A stretch of DNA of 64,000 bases from Bin5 sp965221345 (GCA_965221345.1 CBDCSD010000002.1:1-64000); one strand, 5' to 3'; counted from the stretch's first letter, positions 25,203 to 35,425 are shown. Numbers and translations are program-made. Notes: a model not told the origin generated them from the sequence alone.

Positions 25203-26405
25203 ATGCCTCTGCCACTGTCCCATGTCACTGTAGTCTCGTTGGAGCAGGCGATCGCGGCGCCGTTGGCGACGCGGCATCTGGCCGACCTGGGCGCGCGGGT
25301 GATTAAGGTCGAGCGGCCGGGCGGAGGGGATTTCGCCCGCTATTATGATTCGGCGGCGGGGGGTCTGTGCAGCCACTTTGCGTGGGCCAACCGCTCGAAG
25401 GAGTCGATCACGCTGGATTTGAAGGCGGCGGGTGGCAAGGAGATTTTGGCTCGCTTGCTGGAGCGGGCGGATGTCTTTGTCCAGAACCTGGCGCCGGGCG
25501 CGGTTGAGCGGCTAGGTTTCGACGATGCGCGGCTGCGGGGCAGCTATCCCGACTTGATCGTGTGCCACGTCAGCGGATACGGCGCGGACGGGCCGTACCG
25601 CGATAAGAAAGCGTACGACCTGCTGATCCAGGCGGAGACCGGTGTCGTATCGGTCACTGGCAGCGAGGAGGAGGCGGCCAAGAGCGGCATTCCGGTGGCC
25701 GATATTGCAGGCGGAATGTACGCGTACAGCAGCATTTTGGCGGCGCTGCTGCAGCGCGAGCGGGGGAAAGAGGGGTGCGTGCTGCATGTCTCGCTGTTTG
25801 ACGGCCTGTGCGAATGGATGGGCTTCCCCGCCTATTACGCGTTGGGCGGTGGCCGCCTGCCGCGCACCGGCGCCAGCCACGCGGCGATCGCTCCGTACGG
25901 GCCCTACGCCACCGGCGACGGGCGCACGATCCTGTTCGCGATCCAGAATCAACGGGAGTGGGAGCAGTTTTGCGCGTCGGTGCTGGGAAAACCGGAGGTA
26001 GCGACGGATGTTCGCTTCTCCGACAACACGCTGCGCGTGCAAAACCGTGCGGCTTTGCAGCAGGAGATCGAATCAGTTTTCGCGGGCTTGACGGCGGCGG
26101 AGGTTGCGGCGCGCATGGAAAGGGCGCAGATCGCCAATGCCGAACTGCGCGATGTAGAGGATTTCTGGGAGCATCCGCAGTTGTTGGCGCGTGGGCGGGT
26201 GGCGGAGGTGGAGTCGCCGGTGGGGCCGCTGCCGGCGCTGCAGCCGGCGACGACCAACGAGTCGTGGCCGCCGCGCTTTGACCCGATCCCGGCGGCAGGC
26301 GGCCATACGCGGGCACTGCTGGAGGAGTTGGGCTATAGGGTGGATGCGATCGAGCAGTTGGAGCGGGATGGCGTTGTGGGAGGAACTGCAGTGGATAGGG
26401 GATAG
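25203..26405 (+). CDS. CaiB/BaiF family CoA-transferase
   Basis: A 400-residue family III CoA-transferase. 'VVSLEQAIAAPLATRHLADLG' with 'RVIKVERPGGGDFAR', 'WANRSKESITLDLK' and 'GYGADGPYRDKKAYDLLIQAETG' are strong family segments. The catalytic Asp normally follows 'YDxxxQ', seen here as Asp in 'KAYDLLIQA'. ATG 25203 fits the family N terminus better than the upstream frame to 25155. It lies 48 bp after the acyl-CoA dehydrogenase; the substrate is unknown. Confidence 0.88.
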   Translation: MPLPLSHVTVVSLEQAIAAPLATRHLADLGARVIKVERPGGGDFARYYDSAAGGLCSHFAWANRSKESITLDLKAAGGKEILARLLERADVFVQNLAPGAVERLGFDDARLRGSYPDLIVCHVSGYGADGPYRDKKAYDLLIQAETGVVSVTGSEEEAAKSGIPVADIAGGMYAYSSILAALLQRERGKEGCVLHVSLFDGLCEWMGFPAYYALGGGRLPRTGASHAAIAPYGPYATGDGRTILFAIQNQREWEQFCASVLGKPEVATDVRFSDNTLRVQNRAALQQEIESVFAGLTAAEVAARMERAQIANAELRDVEDFWEHPQLLARGRVAEVESPVGPLPALQPATTNESWPPRFDPIPAAGGHTRALLEELGYRVDAIEQLERDGVVGGTAVDRG

Positions 26406-26523
26406 GGGATAGGGGACAGTAACCCTGCTCGGGCGCGGCAGTTCACTAGATTTCCGTTCCCAGCGTGCGGCGCGTGTGACGAGTCTTGGGAATACATTGA
26501 ATTTGCATTGGGAGGGGGCGGAG

Positions 26524-27027
26524 ATGTCCACGCAAGGGGATGGTCAGGGGCGCTATTACGAAGATTTCAGCGTGGGCGACCTGTTCGAACACCGGCTGGG
26601 GCGCACGGTGCTGGCGGCCGACAATGTGTGGTTTACGCTGCTGACGGTGAACCCGAACCCGATCCATTTCGATGCCCACTATGCCAGCCAGACTGAGTGG
26701 GGGCGTCCGCTGGTGGATTCGACTTTTACGCTTGCGCTGGTGACCGGTCTGTCGGTTGCGGACATTTCGCAGAACGCGGTCAACCTGGGCTGGGACGAGG
26801 TGCGGCTGCCGGCGCCGGTCTTTGAGGGCGACACGATTTACGCCCAGAGCGAGGTGTTGCAACTGCGGCCGTCGCAGAGCCGCCCCCACCAGGGGATCGT
26901 CACAGTGCGTACCATAGGCTTCAACCAGGACGGGGTGGTTGTGATCGAATTCAAGCGCACACTACTTGTCTACAGGCGCGGCCATGGTCCGAAGACTAGC
27001 CGACCGGTTGTTCAGGATTCTGCATAA
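26524..27027 (+). CDS. MaoC-like (R)-hydratase/dehydratase
   Basis: A 167-residue hot-dog fold protein. 'YYEDFSVGDLFEHRLGRTV', 'NPNPIHFDAHYASQ' (the hydratase 2 motif with Asp and His) and 'GDTIYAQSEVL' support a MaoC-type enoyl-CoA hydratase or mesaconyl-CoA-like hydratase. The start is ATG 26524 with a purine-rich stretch before it. Same strand and close to the CaiB gene, consistent with one pathway. Confidence 0.87.
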   Translation: MSTQGDGQGRYYEDFSVGDLFEHRLGRTVLAADNVWFTLLTVNPNPIHFDAHYASQTEWGRPLVDSTFTLALVTGLSVADISQNAVNLGWDEVRLPAPVFEGDTIYAQSEVLQLRPSQSRPHQGIVTVRTIGFNQDGVVVIEFKRTLLVYRRGHGPKTSRPVVQDSA

Positions 27028-27124
27028 AGGGCAACAGCGCAGAGGGCGGCCGCCAATGGATCCTGGCAAGAGTGGTTCTCCCTTCCTTGGTACTGACGGC
27101 AGACCCGAATCACACGAACCAACA

Positions 27125-27631
27125 ATGATGCGCCTGGAAACCGAACGACTGACGATCATCGCACTGACGCTGCAGCAGATGCGCTGGCAGCGGGATAGCT
27201 TTGCGCGGCTGGAGCAGGCGCTGGGGCTGGCCGCCAGCGGTCAACGCCTGGAGGACGAGTTGCGCCCGATCGTGTCGCGGGCCATCGGCCAGATGCGACG
27301 CAGGCCGCATTATGCACGCTGGCATTGCCAGTGGGTGGCGGTGTTGAAGGAGGAGCGGCGCATCATTGGCAGCCTGGCGTTCAAGGGGGCTCCGGACCGT
27401 GAAAACGCGGTAGAGATCGGCTACGGCTTCGATCCGTTTTATCACAACCGAGGTTTGGCCACGGACGCGGTGGCGGAGATGGTGCGGTGGGCGCTTGCTG
27501 AGGATGGTGTCGATGCGGTGATTGCGGAGACGGCCAACAGAAATGTGGCGTCGATGCGCGTGTTGCAGAAGGTCGGATTTGTGATCACGTCGGCGACGGA
27601 CCGCTTCTTGTATTGGAAGGTCAGTTTTTAG
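27125..27631 (+). CDS. GNAT family N-acetyltransferase
   Basis: A 168-residue GNAT protein starting 'MMRLETERLTI'. The acetyl-CoA-binding stretch is 'GFDPFYHNRGLATDAVAEMV', a variant of Q/RxxGxG/A, followed by 'ANRNVASMRVLQKVGF', as in RimJ/RimL-like enzymes. The frame extends to 26966 and overlaps the MaoC gene, but that part is not homologous. The acceptor substrate is unknown. Confidence 0.82.
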   Translation: MMRLETERLTIIALTLQQMRWQRDSFARLEQALGLAASGQRLEDELRPIVSRAIGQMRRRPHYARWHCQWVAVLKEERRIIGSLAFKGAPDRENAVEIGYGFDPFYHNRGLATDAVAEMVRWALAEDGVDAVIAETANRNVASMRVLQKVGFVITSATDRFLYWKVSF

Positions 27632-27727
27632 TAAACCCCACTTGTACGCGGTGGTTGAGTGAGCTTATGTTTTAGGGCTCGTTGACGTTTGTTTGAACTG
27701 AGATTTGTAAGGTCATAATTTGGTGTG

Positions 27728-27965
27728 TCCACGAAGGGTGGAGGAGAACACCTTTTTTGATCCACGAAGGGCCGCAGAGAAAATCTTTTTTTGTCCACGA
27801 AGGGCCACGAAGGAGCACGAAGAAAACCTTCTTTTTATCCACGAAGGGCCGCGAAGGAGCACGAAGGACACCTTCTTTTTATCCACGAAGGGCCGCGAAG
27901 GAGCACGAAGGACACCTTCTTTTGATCCACGAAGGGCCGCGAAGGGGCGCGGAGAGACACTCTAG
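27728..27965. repeat. Tandem 33/44-bp TCCACGAAGGGCC repeats
   Basis: TCCACGAAGGG recurs at 27728, 27761, 27794, 27838, 27882 and 27926: spacing 33, 33, 44, 44, 44 bp, so units grow by 11-bp steps (GAAGGAGCACG insert). It fills the gap between the GNAT gene and the convergent methyltransferase gene; no gene is visible there. Confidence 0.9.
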
Positions 27966-27972
27966 AAAGGTG

Positions 27973-28839
27973 TCAATCTTTTCGTACGATGTAGACCTGC
28001 TCTGAGGGATAGGTGAGCGACTGGGCCTGCCATCCGGCTCCCTTGATGAGCGCTTCGAAATTGGCGGCGTAGTGTTGTGCCATTCCTTGTTTGCGGCCGG
28101 CGAGGGTGTGGTTGGGAAAGGAGACGATCAGGATGGGGGCGTCGAGCTGGTGCAGGAGCCGTTCGCCGGCGCCGCTTTCAATCTGATCGAGGCAGGGCAA
28201 GGTTTTGAGGACAAAGGCGATGTCGGCTGCGGGTGTGCTCATGTCCTCGAGGGCGTTGCGCTGCACGGCGGCGCCGGCGTAGCCCATTACGTGGAAAAAG
28301 CGGTTGAGGAAGTCGATCTGATCGGCAAAGATATCGCAGGCGATGTAGGACACGTCAGGAGGGAAAGGCATCCACGGACGGGCCAACGGGTGGAGTCCGC
28401 AGGCGACATCGAGCACGGACCGGACCGGCGGAAGCTGTTGAAAGAGTTGGGAATAGAAGGTGTCGAGGAGGGGCAAGCGTTCGTGGGTCGAGGCGTGGGC
28501 GGCCATCAGGCGGCGCAGTAGGGCGCGCACGGTTGCGTTGTCAGCGGGAGAGCAGTTGTCGGTCCCGCCTATCGCGGCGTGGACGGTCGTTTGCAGTTGG
28601 CTGAGCGCGTCGTCGTAGTTCAGATTGCGGCGTAAGTAAACGGCTGCGCTCTGGTGCAGCTGATTTTTTGTCGCTTTGACGGCCTCTTTGAGGGAGCGGC
28701 CTTTCGCAAGTTCGGCAGCGGCGATGGCGCGTGCCAGGCCCGGATGTACGGAGCGGTATTTGCGGGCTGCCAGGAGCGATGACAGCGCCCGATCCAATTG
28801 GTCATCGGGCTGCTGCGGGGCGGAATTCATTATCGTCAT
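27973..28839 (-). CDS. 16S rRNA (G1405-N7) methyltransferase, RmtB/ArmA-like
   Basis: A protein of about 288 residues of the FmrO/Rmt family. Shared features with RmtB are clear: 'AARKYRSV' near the N terminus, 'NQLHQSAAVY', 'HASTHERLPLLDTFY', the SAM motif 'VLDVACGLHPLAR', 'VLKTLPCLDQ' and the end 'IVSFPNHTLAGRKQGM'. Members methylate G1405 in the ribosomal A site and give high-level resistance to 4,6-linked aminoglycosides; homologues are known in environmental Chloroflexi. The start is uncertain: ATG 28839 or 28830, or a GTG at 28887 that would be coupled to the upstream gene. No plasmid or integron genes are nearby, so it looks intrinsic. Confidence 0.85.
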   Translation of the reverse strand: MTIMNSAPQQPDDQLDRALSSLLAARKYRSVHPGLARAIAAAELAKGRSLKEAVKATKNQLHQSAAVYLRRNLNYDDALSQLQTTVHAAIGGTDNCSPADNATVRALLRRLMAAHASTHERLPLLDTFYSQLFQQLPPVRSVLDVACGLHPLARPWMPFPPDVSYIACDIFADQIDFLNRFFHVMGYAGAAVQRNALEDMSTPAADIAFVLKTLPCLDQIESGAGERLLHQLDAPILIVSFPNHTLAGRKQGMAQHYAANFEALIKGAGWQAQSLTYPSEQVYIVRKD

Positions 28840-28890
28840 GTCCGGAGGAGAAAGTAATGGGAAGAGAGGAGAGAGAACACCGGTCACCCC

Positions 28891-29829
28891 TCAGATACCG
28901 TCCCCGTTGTTGTCCGTCTCATCCCTGGCGTCAGCGTCCACCTCATCTTGCAACCGGCGCAGGAGGGCCTTGCGTTCCGCGGCATTCATTCCCGCCAGCC
29001 GCTCTTCGGGATCAAGTCCCGCCAGTTTTTCTTCCGGATCAAGTCCCGCCAATTTTTCTTGCGGCGAAGCCACTTCGAGAATGCGCTGCCGCAACGTTTC
29101 ATTGACTGACTCAGGCTCTGTCGTCGTCTTGAGAACGTAGTCCCGCACTTTCTCGCCTATCTCCATTATTTTCTCCGGCGTAAGTGGCTCTGTCATCTCA
29201 TTCTCTCCTTTCGCCTCCATTGTCGTTTGCAGGCCCAATATGTAGCTTTGCAGTTCGTGCGATTCCACTACCCCGGACTCCGCCAGCGCCACAAAGGCCG
29301 CCTCTCGCTCCTGCATACGGCTGGCGAAGAACTTGACGTAGGCGTTGTGGGGCTTTGCTTCCAGGCGATTCAGCGCCAGCAACCACACTCGTCGCAACAG
29401 GGGGAGTGGGCTGAGGTAGACGCCCTTCTGCACCTCCTCGTACCCCCACATCTCCAGCCGATCTTTACGCGGTGTCCTGGCGCTCAGCAGAACGGTCATC
29501 ACCTCCTCCTCCGACAACCTCTGCCCCTGACGATAGAAGTGGTCGTAAGCGACCGCCTGGGCGAGCGCAGACTCGTTGACCGATTCCGAATACTTGAACT
29601 CGACCAGAACGTGTCCCGCCGCGTTGTCGCGCAGACCGTCCGGCAGCCGCGCCCGTTGCGCTTCGTTCCACGCCTCTCCCTCCCGCCGCAGGAGAAGAAT
29701 ATCTGCTCTGGGCGAGTCGCCCAAGAGTTTCGGCTCGAGGTTTACCGTGATCCTGACCTGCGTCAGAGAGTACTGCCAGAGCGTACCAAGAACGTGATGC
29801 GACTGAGAATAAAGGGTGGTCGGGGCCAT
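28891..29829 (-). CDS. PD-(D/E)XK nuclease-like protein with LAGLDPEE repeats
   Basis: A 312-residue protein. The N-terminal half has 'PRADILLLRR' and 'VLVEFKYSES', an Asp...Glu-x-Lys arrangement like restriction-type nucleases and Rpn-like proteins. Residues 255-290 hold three near-identical blocks of the type EKLAGLDPE. The C terminus is very acidic (DARDETDNNGDGI). It ends 3 bp before the GTG that could start the methyltransferase gene, so the two may be cotranscribed. Function unknown. Confidence 0.6.
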   Translation of the reverse strand: MAPTTLYSQSHHVLGTLWQYSLTQVRITVNLEPKLLGDSPRADILLLRREGEAWNEAQRARLPDGLRDNAAGHVLVEFKYSESVNESALAQAVAYDHFYRQGQRLSEEEVMTVLLSARTPRKDRLEMWGYEEVQKGVYLSPLPLLRRVWLLALNRLEAKPHNAYVKFFASRMQEREAAFVALAESGVVESHELQSYILGLQTTMEAKGENEMTEPLTPEKIMEIGEKVRDYVLKTTTEPESVNETLRQRILEVASPQEKLAGLDPEEKLAGLDPEERLAGMNAAERKALLRRLQDEVDADARDETDNNGDGI

Positions 29830-30082
29830 TTGCAGATTGGGAAGCGATCGAAACGATCGATAACGCGCTATAAGAGACGGGGCAAAGTGATCAACAACAG
29901 ATCCGGTTTCGAAGAACTATGCCCGATAAGAGGTAGCGTCATGCCTGAACACAGACCTCAAGCTGGCAATGAAGTCGCTGCTATCGCCACCGATTGCTTT
30001 GTCTCCGCCAGAACGAAACTGTCAGGCACCAGACTGTGCGTTATAGAGATGCAGTCGCCGCTCCAAAGGGCTATCCGCACTC

Positions 30083-30583
30083 TTAAAGGTCGCGGGACTG
30101 CTGTTTCAGGGCGCGGTTGACGTCCCGTTCAGCGTCCCGACTGGCGATCGTCTGGCGTTTGTCGTATTGCCTCTTGCCGCGCACGAGCGCGATCTGGACT
30201 TTGGCCAGGCCGGCGGCGTTGATGTACATGCGCAGAGGCACGATTGTCCAGTTGCGCTGGGTGGCTTGCGCGTGCAGGTGATCGATCTGGCGCCTGTGGA
30301 GGAGAAGCTTGCGGGAGCGGGTCTCCTCGTGGTTGGAGAGATTGCCGAATCGATAGTGGGCGATATGCACGCCCATCAGCCAAGCCTCGCCATCCCGCAC
30401 GAGCACAAATCCTTCGCGCAGATTCACTGAGCCGGCGCGCACGGATTTGATCTCCGTGCCGGTCAGGGAGATGCCGGCATCGAAGGTCTCCTCGATGAAG
30501 TAGTCGTGGCGGGCTTTGCGATTTGTAGCGACGGTGCGAGGCCCGGTCGGCGCAGTCTGTTGCTGTTGCTTTTTCTTTGCCAA
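30083..30583 (-). CDS. smpB: SsrA-binding protein
   Basis: A 166-residue SmpB, the tmRNA partner in ribosome rescue. 'NRKARHDYFIEETFDAGI', 'LTGTEIKSVRAG', 'HIAHYRFGN' and the C-terminal basic tail 'DKRQTIASRDAERDVNRAL' match the family, including the tail that enters the mRNA channel. The N terminus has a Lys/Gln run. The tmRNA gene ssrA often lies close by, but I do not find it in the flanking 300 bp. Confidence 0.93.
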   Translation of the reverse strand: MAKKKQQQQTAPTGPRTVATNRKARHDYFIEETFDAGISLTGTEIKSVRAGSVNLREGFVLVRDGEAWLMGVHIAHYRFGNLSNHEETRSRKLLLHRRQIDHLHAQATQRNWTIVPLRMYINAAGLAKVQIALVRGKRQYDKRQTIASRDAERDVNRALKQQSRDL

Positions 30584-30649
30584 TGTCAGTGCTCGCTGCT
30601 TCTATCTCACCCTGCACGGAAGGGGGATGCTGTCTAGCATAACCGCTGC

Positions 30650-31945
<1,296 letters not shown>

Positions 31946-32109
31946 ACGGAATTCCCTGAGTCGATATGCTTGGAGCGGACCGCGACGACATGGCCACGGG
32001 CAGTCCTCTGAAACGTTAAGAGAACGGCGGCGAGACGTTTTCGAACAAATGAACTTCCAGGAATTGTACCATACGGCTTGCCTGCGGAAAAGCAATCCAG
32101 CATCCGAAA

Positions 32110-32228
32110 CAGGGCAATCGCATCTTAATTCGGACGCCACAGTAGCCGACGAAGGGCGCCCACAAGGGGCGCCCCTACCCGATTCAGGCAGCCTCACGAG
32201 GTTTTTCTAATTTGATGCGATTGCCCTG
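32110..32228. mobile_element. Transposon-like non-autonomous element, copy C (119 bp)
   Basis: Perfect 15-bp inverted ends CAGGGCAATCGCATC and GATGCGATTGCCCTG enclose a shortened interior with one GGGCGCCCACAAGGGG block. Flanks GCATCCGAAA (32100-32109) and GCATCCAAAC (32229-32238) agree in 8 of 10 positions, an aged target duplication. It lies upstream of the protease gene, in the divergent gap that also contains the RraA promoter. Confidence 0.8.
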
Positions 32229-32409
32229 GCATCCAAACGACAGTGCATTGGGACTTGGGGGGTTTTCAGTTTTTGGTTTTTCGTTTTTAGTAACCCCGCT
32301 TGTACGCGGTGGTTCATTGAAATTGTGTTTTTGGGTTTCGAAGGCTTGTCGGCAGTTGTCTGGAATGGGCGGTTGTCTGGACTGGTGTTCGCCCGAGAGA
32401 TGGGTATTC

Positions 32410-32437
32410 TTGGGTGGTAGTCAAAGGAGGCTATAAT
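32410..32437 (+). promoter_or_regulatory. Promoter upstream of the RraA-like gene
   Basis: TTGGGT at 32410-32415 and a perfect TATAAT at 32432-32437 with 16-bp spacing. The leader of about 130 nt before the start codon includes GGTCG-GGC-CGACC and CCTCT...AGAGG hairpins. Confidence 0.6.
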
Positions 32438-32572
32438 TGGGGTAGCGAAGACGCCTGGTGACAAACTGGTCGGGCCGACCTCTGAATGCAGGAGAGGCGG
32501 TCGCGAATTCAGACGCTCTTTGGTGCAAGCCCATTGACAACTGCGACATTCGTGCATGCCGGAGGATGAAAG

Positions 32573-33313
32573 ATGACGATCAAGACAGAGGACATTCAGC
32601 GTCCGCCGCGGGCTTTGATTGAAGGGCTGGCGGAGATTGGTACAGCCACGGCAAGCGGCGAGCTGAGCCGCTTGGGTATAAGAAATCCACAGATACAGGG
32701 GCCGCGGCCATGGACGCCCGGCAAAGTCGTGGCAGGCCCGGCGCTGACGCTGCAATTCATGCCCAAACGGGAAGACCTCTACGGCGTGGACGAATACAAC
32801 GACCCGGAGCAGCAGCTTCACCGCCATGTCCTGTATCATACGCAGCCGGGGGATATTGTGGTTGTAGACGCCAGGGGAGATATGGACAGCGGCGTCTTCG
32901 GCGAAATGATGCTGACCTACTTCCAGGGAATGGGCGGCGTCGGTGTTGTAATCGACGGCTGCATTCGCGATTACCCCAATGCGAAGGAGTTGGATCTGGG
33001 GTTGTGGCTACTGGGCGTCACTCCCAATTTCCACACGCAGACCAACATTTTCCCCTTTGCCGTCAATGTGCCGGTGGCGTGCGGCGATACGCTGGTCATG
33101 CCCGGCGATGTCATCGTTGCCGACGACGACGGCGTGGTGGTAGTGCCCAGCGCGCTGGCGCCAGAGTTGCTGGAGAAGGCCGGTGAGCACGCGGAATGGG
33201 AGGAGTTCTCGCGCATGAGGTTGGCCGAGGGCGGCGACCTGCGCAAGTATTACCCGCTGCGAGAGGACGCTCGGGCCGAATACGAAGCCTGGCGGGCGCA
33301 GCAGGGGGGCTGA
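32573..33313 (+). CDS. RraA family protein (HMG/CHA aldolase-like)
   Basis: A 246-residue RraA-fold protein. 'VVVDARGDMDSGVFGEMM' and 'GVVIDGCIRDYPN' carry the metal-site GxxxxDG..RD pattern of 4-hydroxy-4-methyl-2-oxoglutarate aldolases, which cut aldols or decarboxylate oxaloacetate. RNase E regulators share the fold, but this longer form in a non-enterobacterium is more likely an aldolase. 'GGAGGA' lies before the ATG at 32573. It stands as a single gene behind its own promoter. Confidence 0.85.
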   Translation: MTIKTEDIQRPPRALIEGLAEIGTATASGELSRLGIRNPQIQGPRPWTPGKVVAGPALTLQFMPKREDLYGVDEYNDPEQQLHRHVLYHTQPGDIVVVDARGDMDSGVFGEMMLTYFQGMGGVGVVIDGCIRDYPNAKELDLGLWLLGVTPNFHTQTNIFPFAVNVPVACGDTLVMPGDVIVADDDGVVVVPSALAPELLEKAGEHAEWEEFSRMRLAEGGDLRKYYPLREDARAEYEAWRAQQGG

Positions 33314-33563
33314 ACTGCAGTTTATAGTAGTCAGTTTTTAGTTTTTACTGAACGGTAGCGGATAGTGGGTAGAGTTCGCAGAGGATTGACATAGCTGAGA
33401 TTTTCAGGGGCAGATTGGGATTTGTCCGCGAAGTGCACGAAGTTTCGCGGAGAAGTCTGAATTGTGGGCTTGGCCGGCGGCGACAAGGCTGTAGAGAACT
33501 TATAGTCATGTGGTATGATCGTGTTGTCGCCGCAAGATTCAGAAAGGGCTCGGTACCGTTCCA

Positions 33564-34076
33564 GTGTCTTCCTTCGCCGAATCCAAGAGAATGCCCGGCA
33601 GTGAGTGGTTGAAGGACCGACCGCGCCTGTTGGAAGCGATTTACGCGGGCTCGAAATCGGCCTTGCAGCTGCTCTACCCGGTGTTGAAACGGGTTTTGCC
33701 AGCGAGGTGGAGGGAAGGCATTTTCGTTTGGAGTGAAGAGGTTTCCAAGGGCTATCTCTTCAACTGCCAGATGTGCGGGCAGTGTATTTTGCACAGCACG
33801 GGCATGACCTGCCCGATGAACTGCCCAAAGAACCTGCGCAACGGCCCTTGCGGCGGCGTGCGCCAGAACGGGCATTGTGAGGTGATCCCGGAGATGCCTT
33901 GCGTGTGGGTGCAGGCGTGGCAGCGGGACGCGCAGATGGGGCGCTACGGCGGCGAGATCCAGCTGTTGCAACCGCCGGTGAACCGCTCTTTGCAAAACAG
34001 CAGCGCGTGGCTGAACTTGTTGGAGGGAGTTGACGCGCAGCAGCCCTCCGGCTGGTCCACTATTGAGTTGGAGTAG
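33564..34076 (+). CDS. Methylenetetrahydrofolate reductase C-terminal-domain (zinc-finger) protein
   Basis: A 170-residue protein with the Cys-rich pattern 'CQMCGQCILHSTGMTCPMNC' then 'NGPCGGVRQNGHCEV', typical of the MTHFR_C domain (PF12225), which binds metal clusters and partners MetF-like proteins. It starts with GTG 33564 or ATG 33591; an extended -10 TGGTATGAT at 33511-33519 may be its promoter. The MetF-like gene follows, forming a two-subunit MTHFR as in acetogens and Chloroflexi with a Wood-Ljungdahl-type C1 branch. The tail is duplicated at 44466. Confidence 0.85.
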   Translation: MSSFAESKRMPGSEWLKDRPRLLEAIYAGSKSALQLLYPVLKRVLPARWREGIFVWSEEVSKGYLFNCQMCGQCILHSTGMTCPMNCPKNLRNGPCGGVRQNGHCEVIPEMPCVWVQAWQRDAQMGRYGGEIQLLQPPVNRSLQNSSAWLNLLEGVDAQQPSGWSTIELE

Positions 34077-34169
34077 ATTTGTTAGAAGTTGACCCGCTTC
34101 CTGTGCCTCAGGCGAGGCGGGTCTTATAATCCTCAGTTTTTTGAGCACGCCCACCTCTCTGTCTCTCTC

Positions 34170-35141
34170 ATGGAAAACTCAGACCAGCAACCGATCGCTA
34201 GTGAAGGGGAGTCACTCGGTAGTGAATCTCGTCTGCTGCAGGTGTTGAAGGGCGGCCACTTTGCGGTGACGGCGGAGTTGAACGCGCCTGATTCCGCGGA
34301 CCCTAAGGATGTATACGCAAACGTGCTGGCGCTGGGGGACGTATGCGACGGCATCAATGCCACGGACGGCTCGGGGGCCAACTGTCACATGAGCAGCGTG
34401 GCCTGTTGCGCGCTGATGGCGCGGGCAGGCTATGAGCCGATCCTGCAGATGAGTTGCCGTGATCGGAACCGGATTGCAATTCAAGGTGATCTGCTGGGGG
34501 CGGCGGCGCTGGGCGTGCGCAATGTGCTTTGCCTGACCGGTGACGACGTGAGCGCGGGCGACCAGCCGGAGGCGCGGCGCGTCTTTGACTTCGACGCGCT
34601 GCACCTGCTGCACACGGCCAAGATTATGCGGGATCAGGGGGTCTTTCTGAGCGGGCGCAAGTTGACCACGCCCCCCGACCTTTTTCTGGGCGCGGCCGCG
34701 AACCCGTTCGTGCCGCCGCAGGAGCTGCGGCATCTGCGCCTGGCCAAGAAGATTGAGGCGGGCGCGCAGTTTATCCAGACGCAATATTGTTACGACGTGC
34801 CGGTATTCGAGGCGTTTATGGGCCGGGCGCGGGACATGGGACTGCACGAGCAGGTGTACATGCTGGTAGGGGTGGGGCCGTTACGGTCGGAGCGGGCGGC
34901 GGAGTTCATGCGCAGCCGCGTGCCGGGCGTGCATATCCCCGATGCGGTTGTGGACAGGCTGGCGAAGACGCCGAGGAAGGGAAAGAGGGCTGAGGGCATC
35001 CAGATCTGCGTGGAGATGATCGAGGAGGTGAAGCAGATCGAAGGGGTGCATGGGGTGCACATCATGGCCTATCGGCAGGAGGAGGCGGTGCCGGAGATAG
35101 TGGAGCGGGCGGGGATTATGCGGTCGCGGCCGGAGGAATAG
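34170..35141 (+). CDS. Methylenetetrahydrofolate reductase (MetF-like)
   Basis: A 323-residue TIM-barrel reductase of 5,10-methylene-THF to 5-methyl-THF. 'FAVTAELNAPDSADP' near the N terminus replaces the MetF 'FEFFPP', followed by 'ILQMSCRDRNRIAIQGDLLGA', 'NVLCLTGDD' and 'AGAQFIQTQYCYDVPVFEAF', where the FAD and folate sites lie. ATG 34170 is preferred to the frame start at 34089. It works with the MTHFR_C protein encoded directly upstream and is followed by a strong terminator. Confidence 0.88.
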   Translation: MENSDQQPIASEGESLGSESRLLQVLKGGHFAVTAELNAPDSADPKDVYANVLALGDVCDGINATDGSGANCHMSSVACCALMARAGYEPILQMSCRDRNRIAIQGDLLGAAALGVRNVLCLTGDDVSAGDQPEARRVFDFDALHLLHTAKIMRDQGVFLSGRKLTTPPDLFLGAAANPFVPPQELRHLRLAKKIEAGAQFIQTQYCYDVPVFEAFMGRARDMGLHEQVYMLVGVGPLRSERAAEFMRSRVPGVHIPDAVVDRLAKTPRKGKRAEGIQICVEMIEEVKQIEGVHGVHIMAYRQEEAVPEIVERAGIMRSRPEE

Positions 35142-35166
35142 ATTGCCACTGCCCGTTCACGTGCGA

Positions 35167-35196
35167 AGAGCTACCGGCACCGGTAGCTCTTTTTTT
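35167..35196 (+). terminator. Terminator after the MTHFR pair
   Basis: A 10-bp perfect stem AGAGCTACCG/CGGTAGCTCT with GCAC loop, followed by TTTTTT. It lies 25 bp after the stop. Apart from this and the promoter at 35426, the 35142-35557 gap shows nothing. Confidence 0.9.
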
Positions 35197-35425
35197 CTGG
35201 CGCATGTCAGAGCCGACAGCGCCCTGCTGGTATTGCCAGGACCGGTCTTGATGTCCTCCTTTTGATGCTGCGGCAATCCCTATGTGTGGGGCAATGCCCG
35301 GCTCGATCTCGCGAGTCACTATTGAATCTGAGCGTATCGCACCAGCCGTCCTCAGTCAGTCTCAACCTCGAAATACCGCTTTGTTCGACGATAACCGGCG
35401 GGCAAGAGAGGCCGAAAAAGCTTGT

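Noticed and set aside
29830..30082. tmRNA gene next to smpB
   Set aside because: I looked for the Ala-tRNA-like ends and the tag sequence in this gap and found neither; only a CGATCG-AAA-CGATCG palindrome is present.
31946..32197. N-terminal extension of the CtpA-like protease
   Set aside because: It translates part of mobile element copy C and has no homology to the family.
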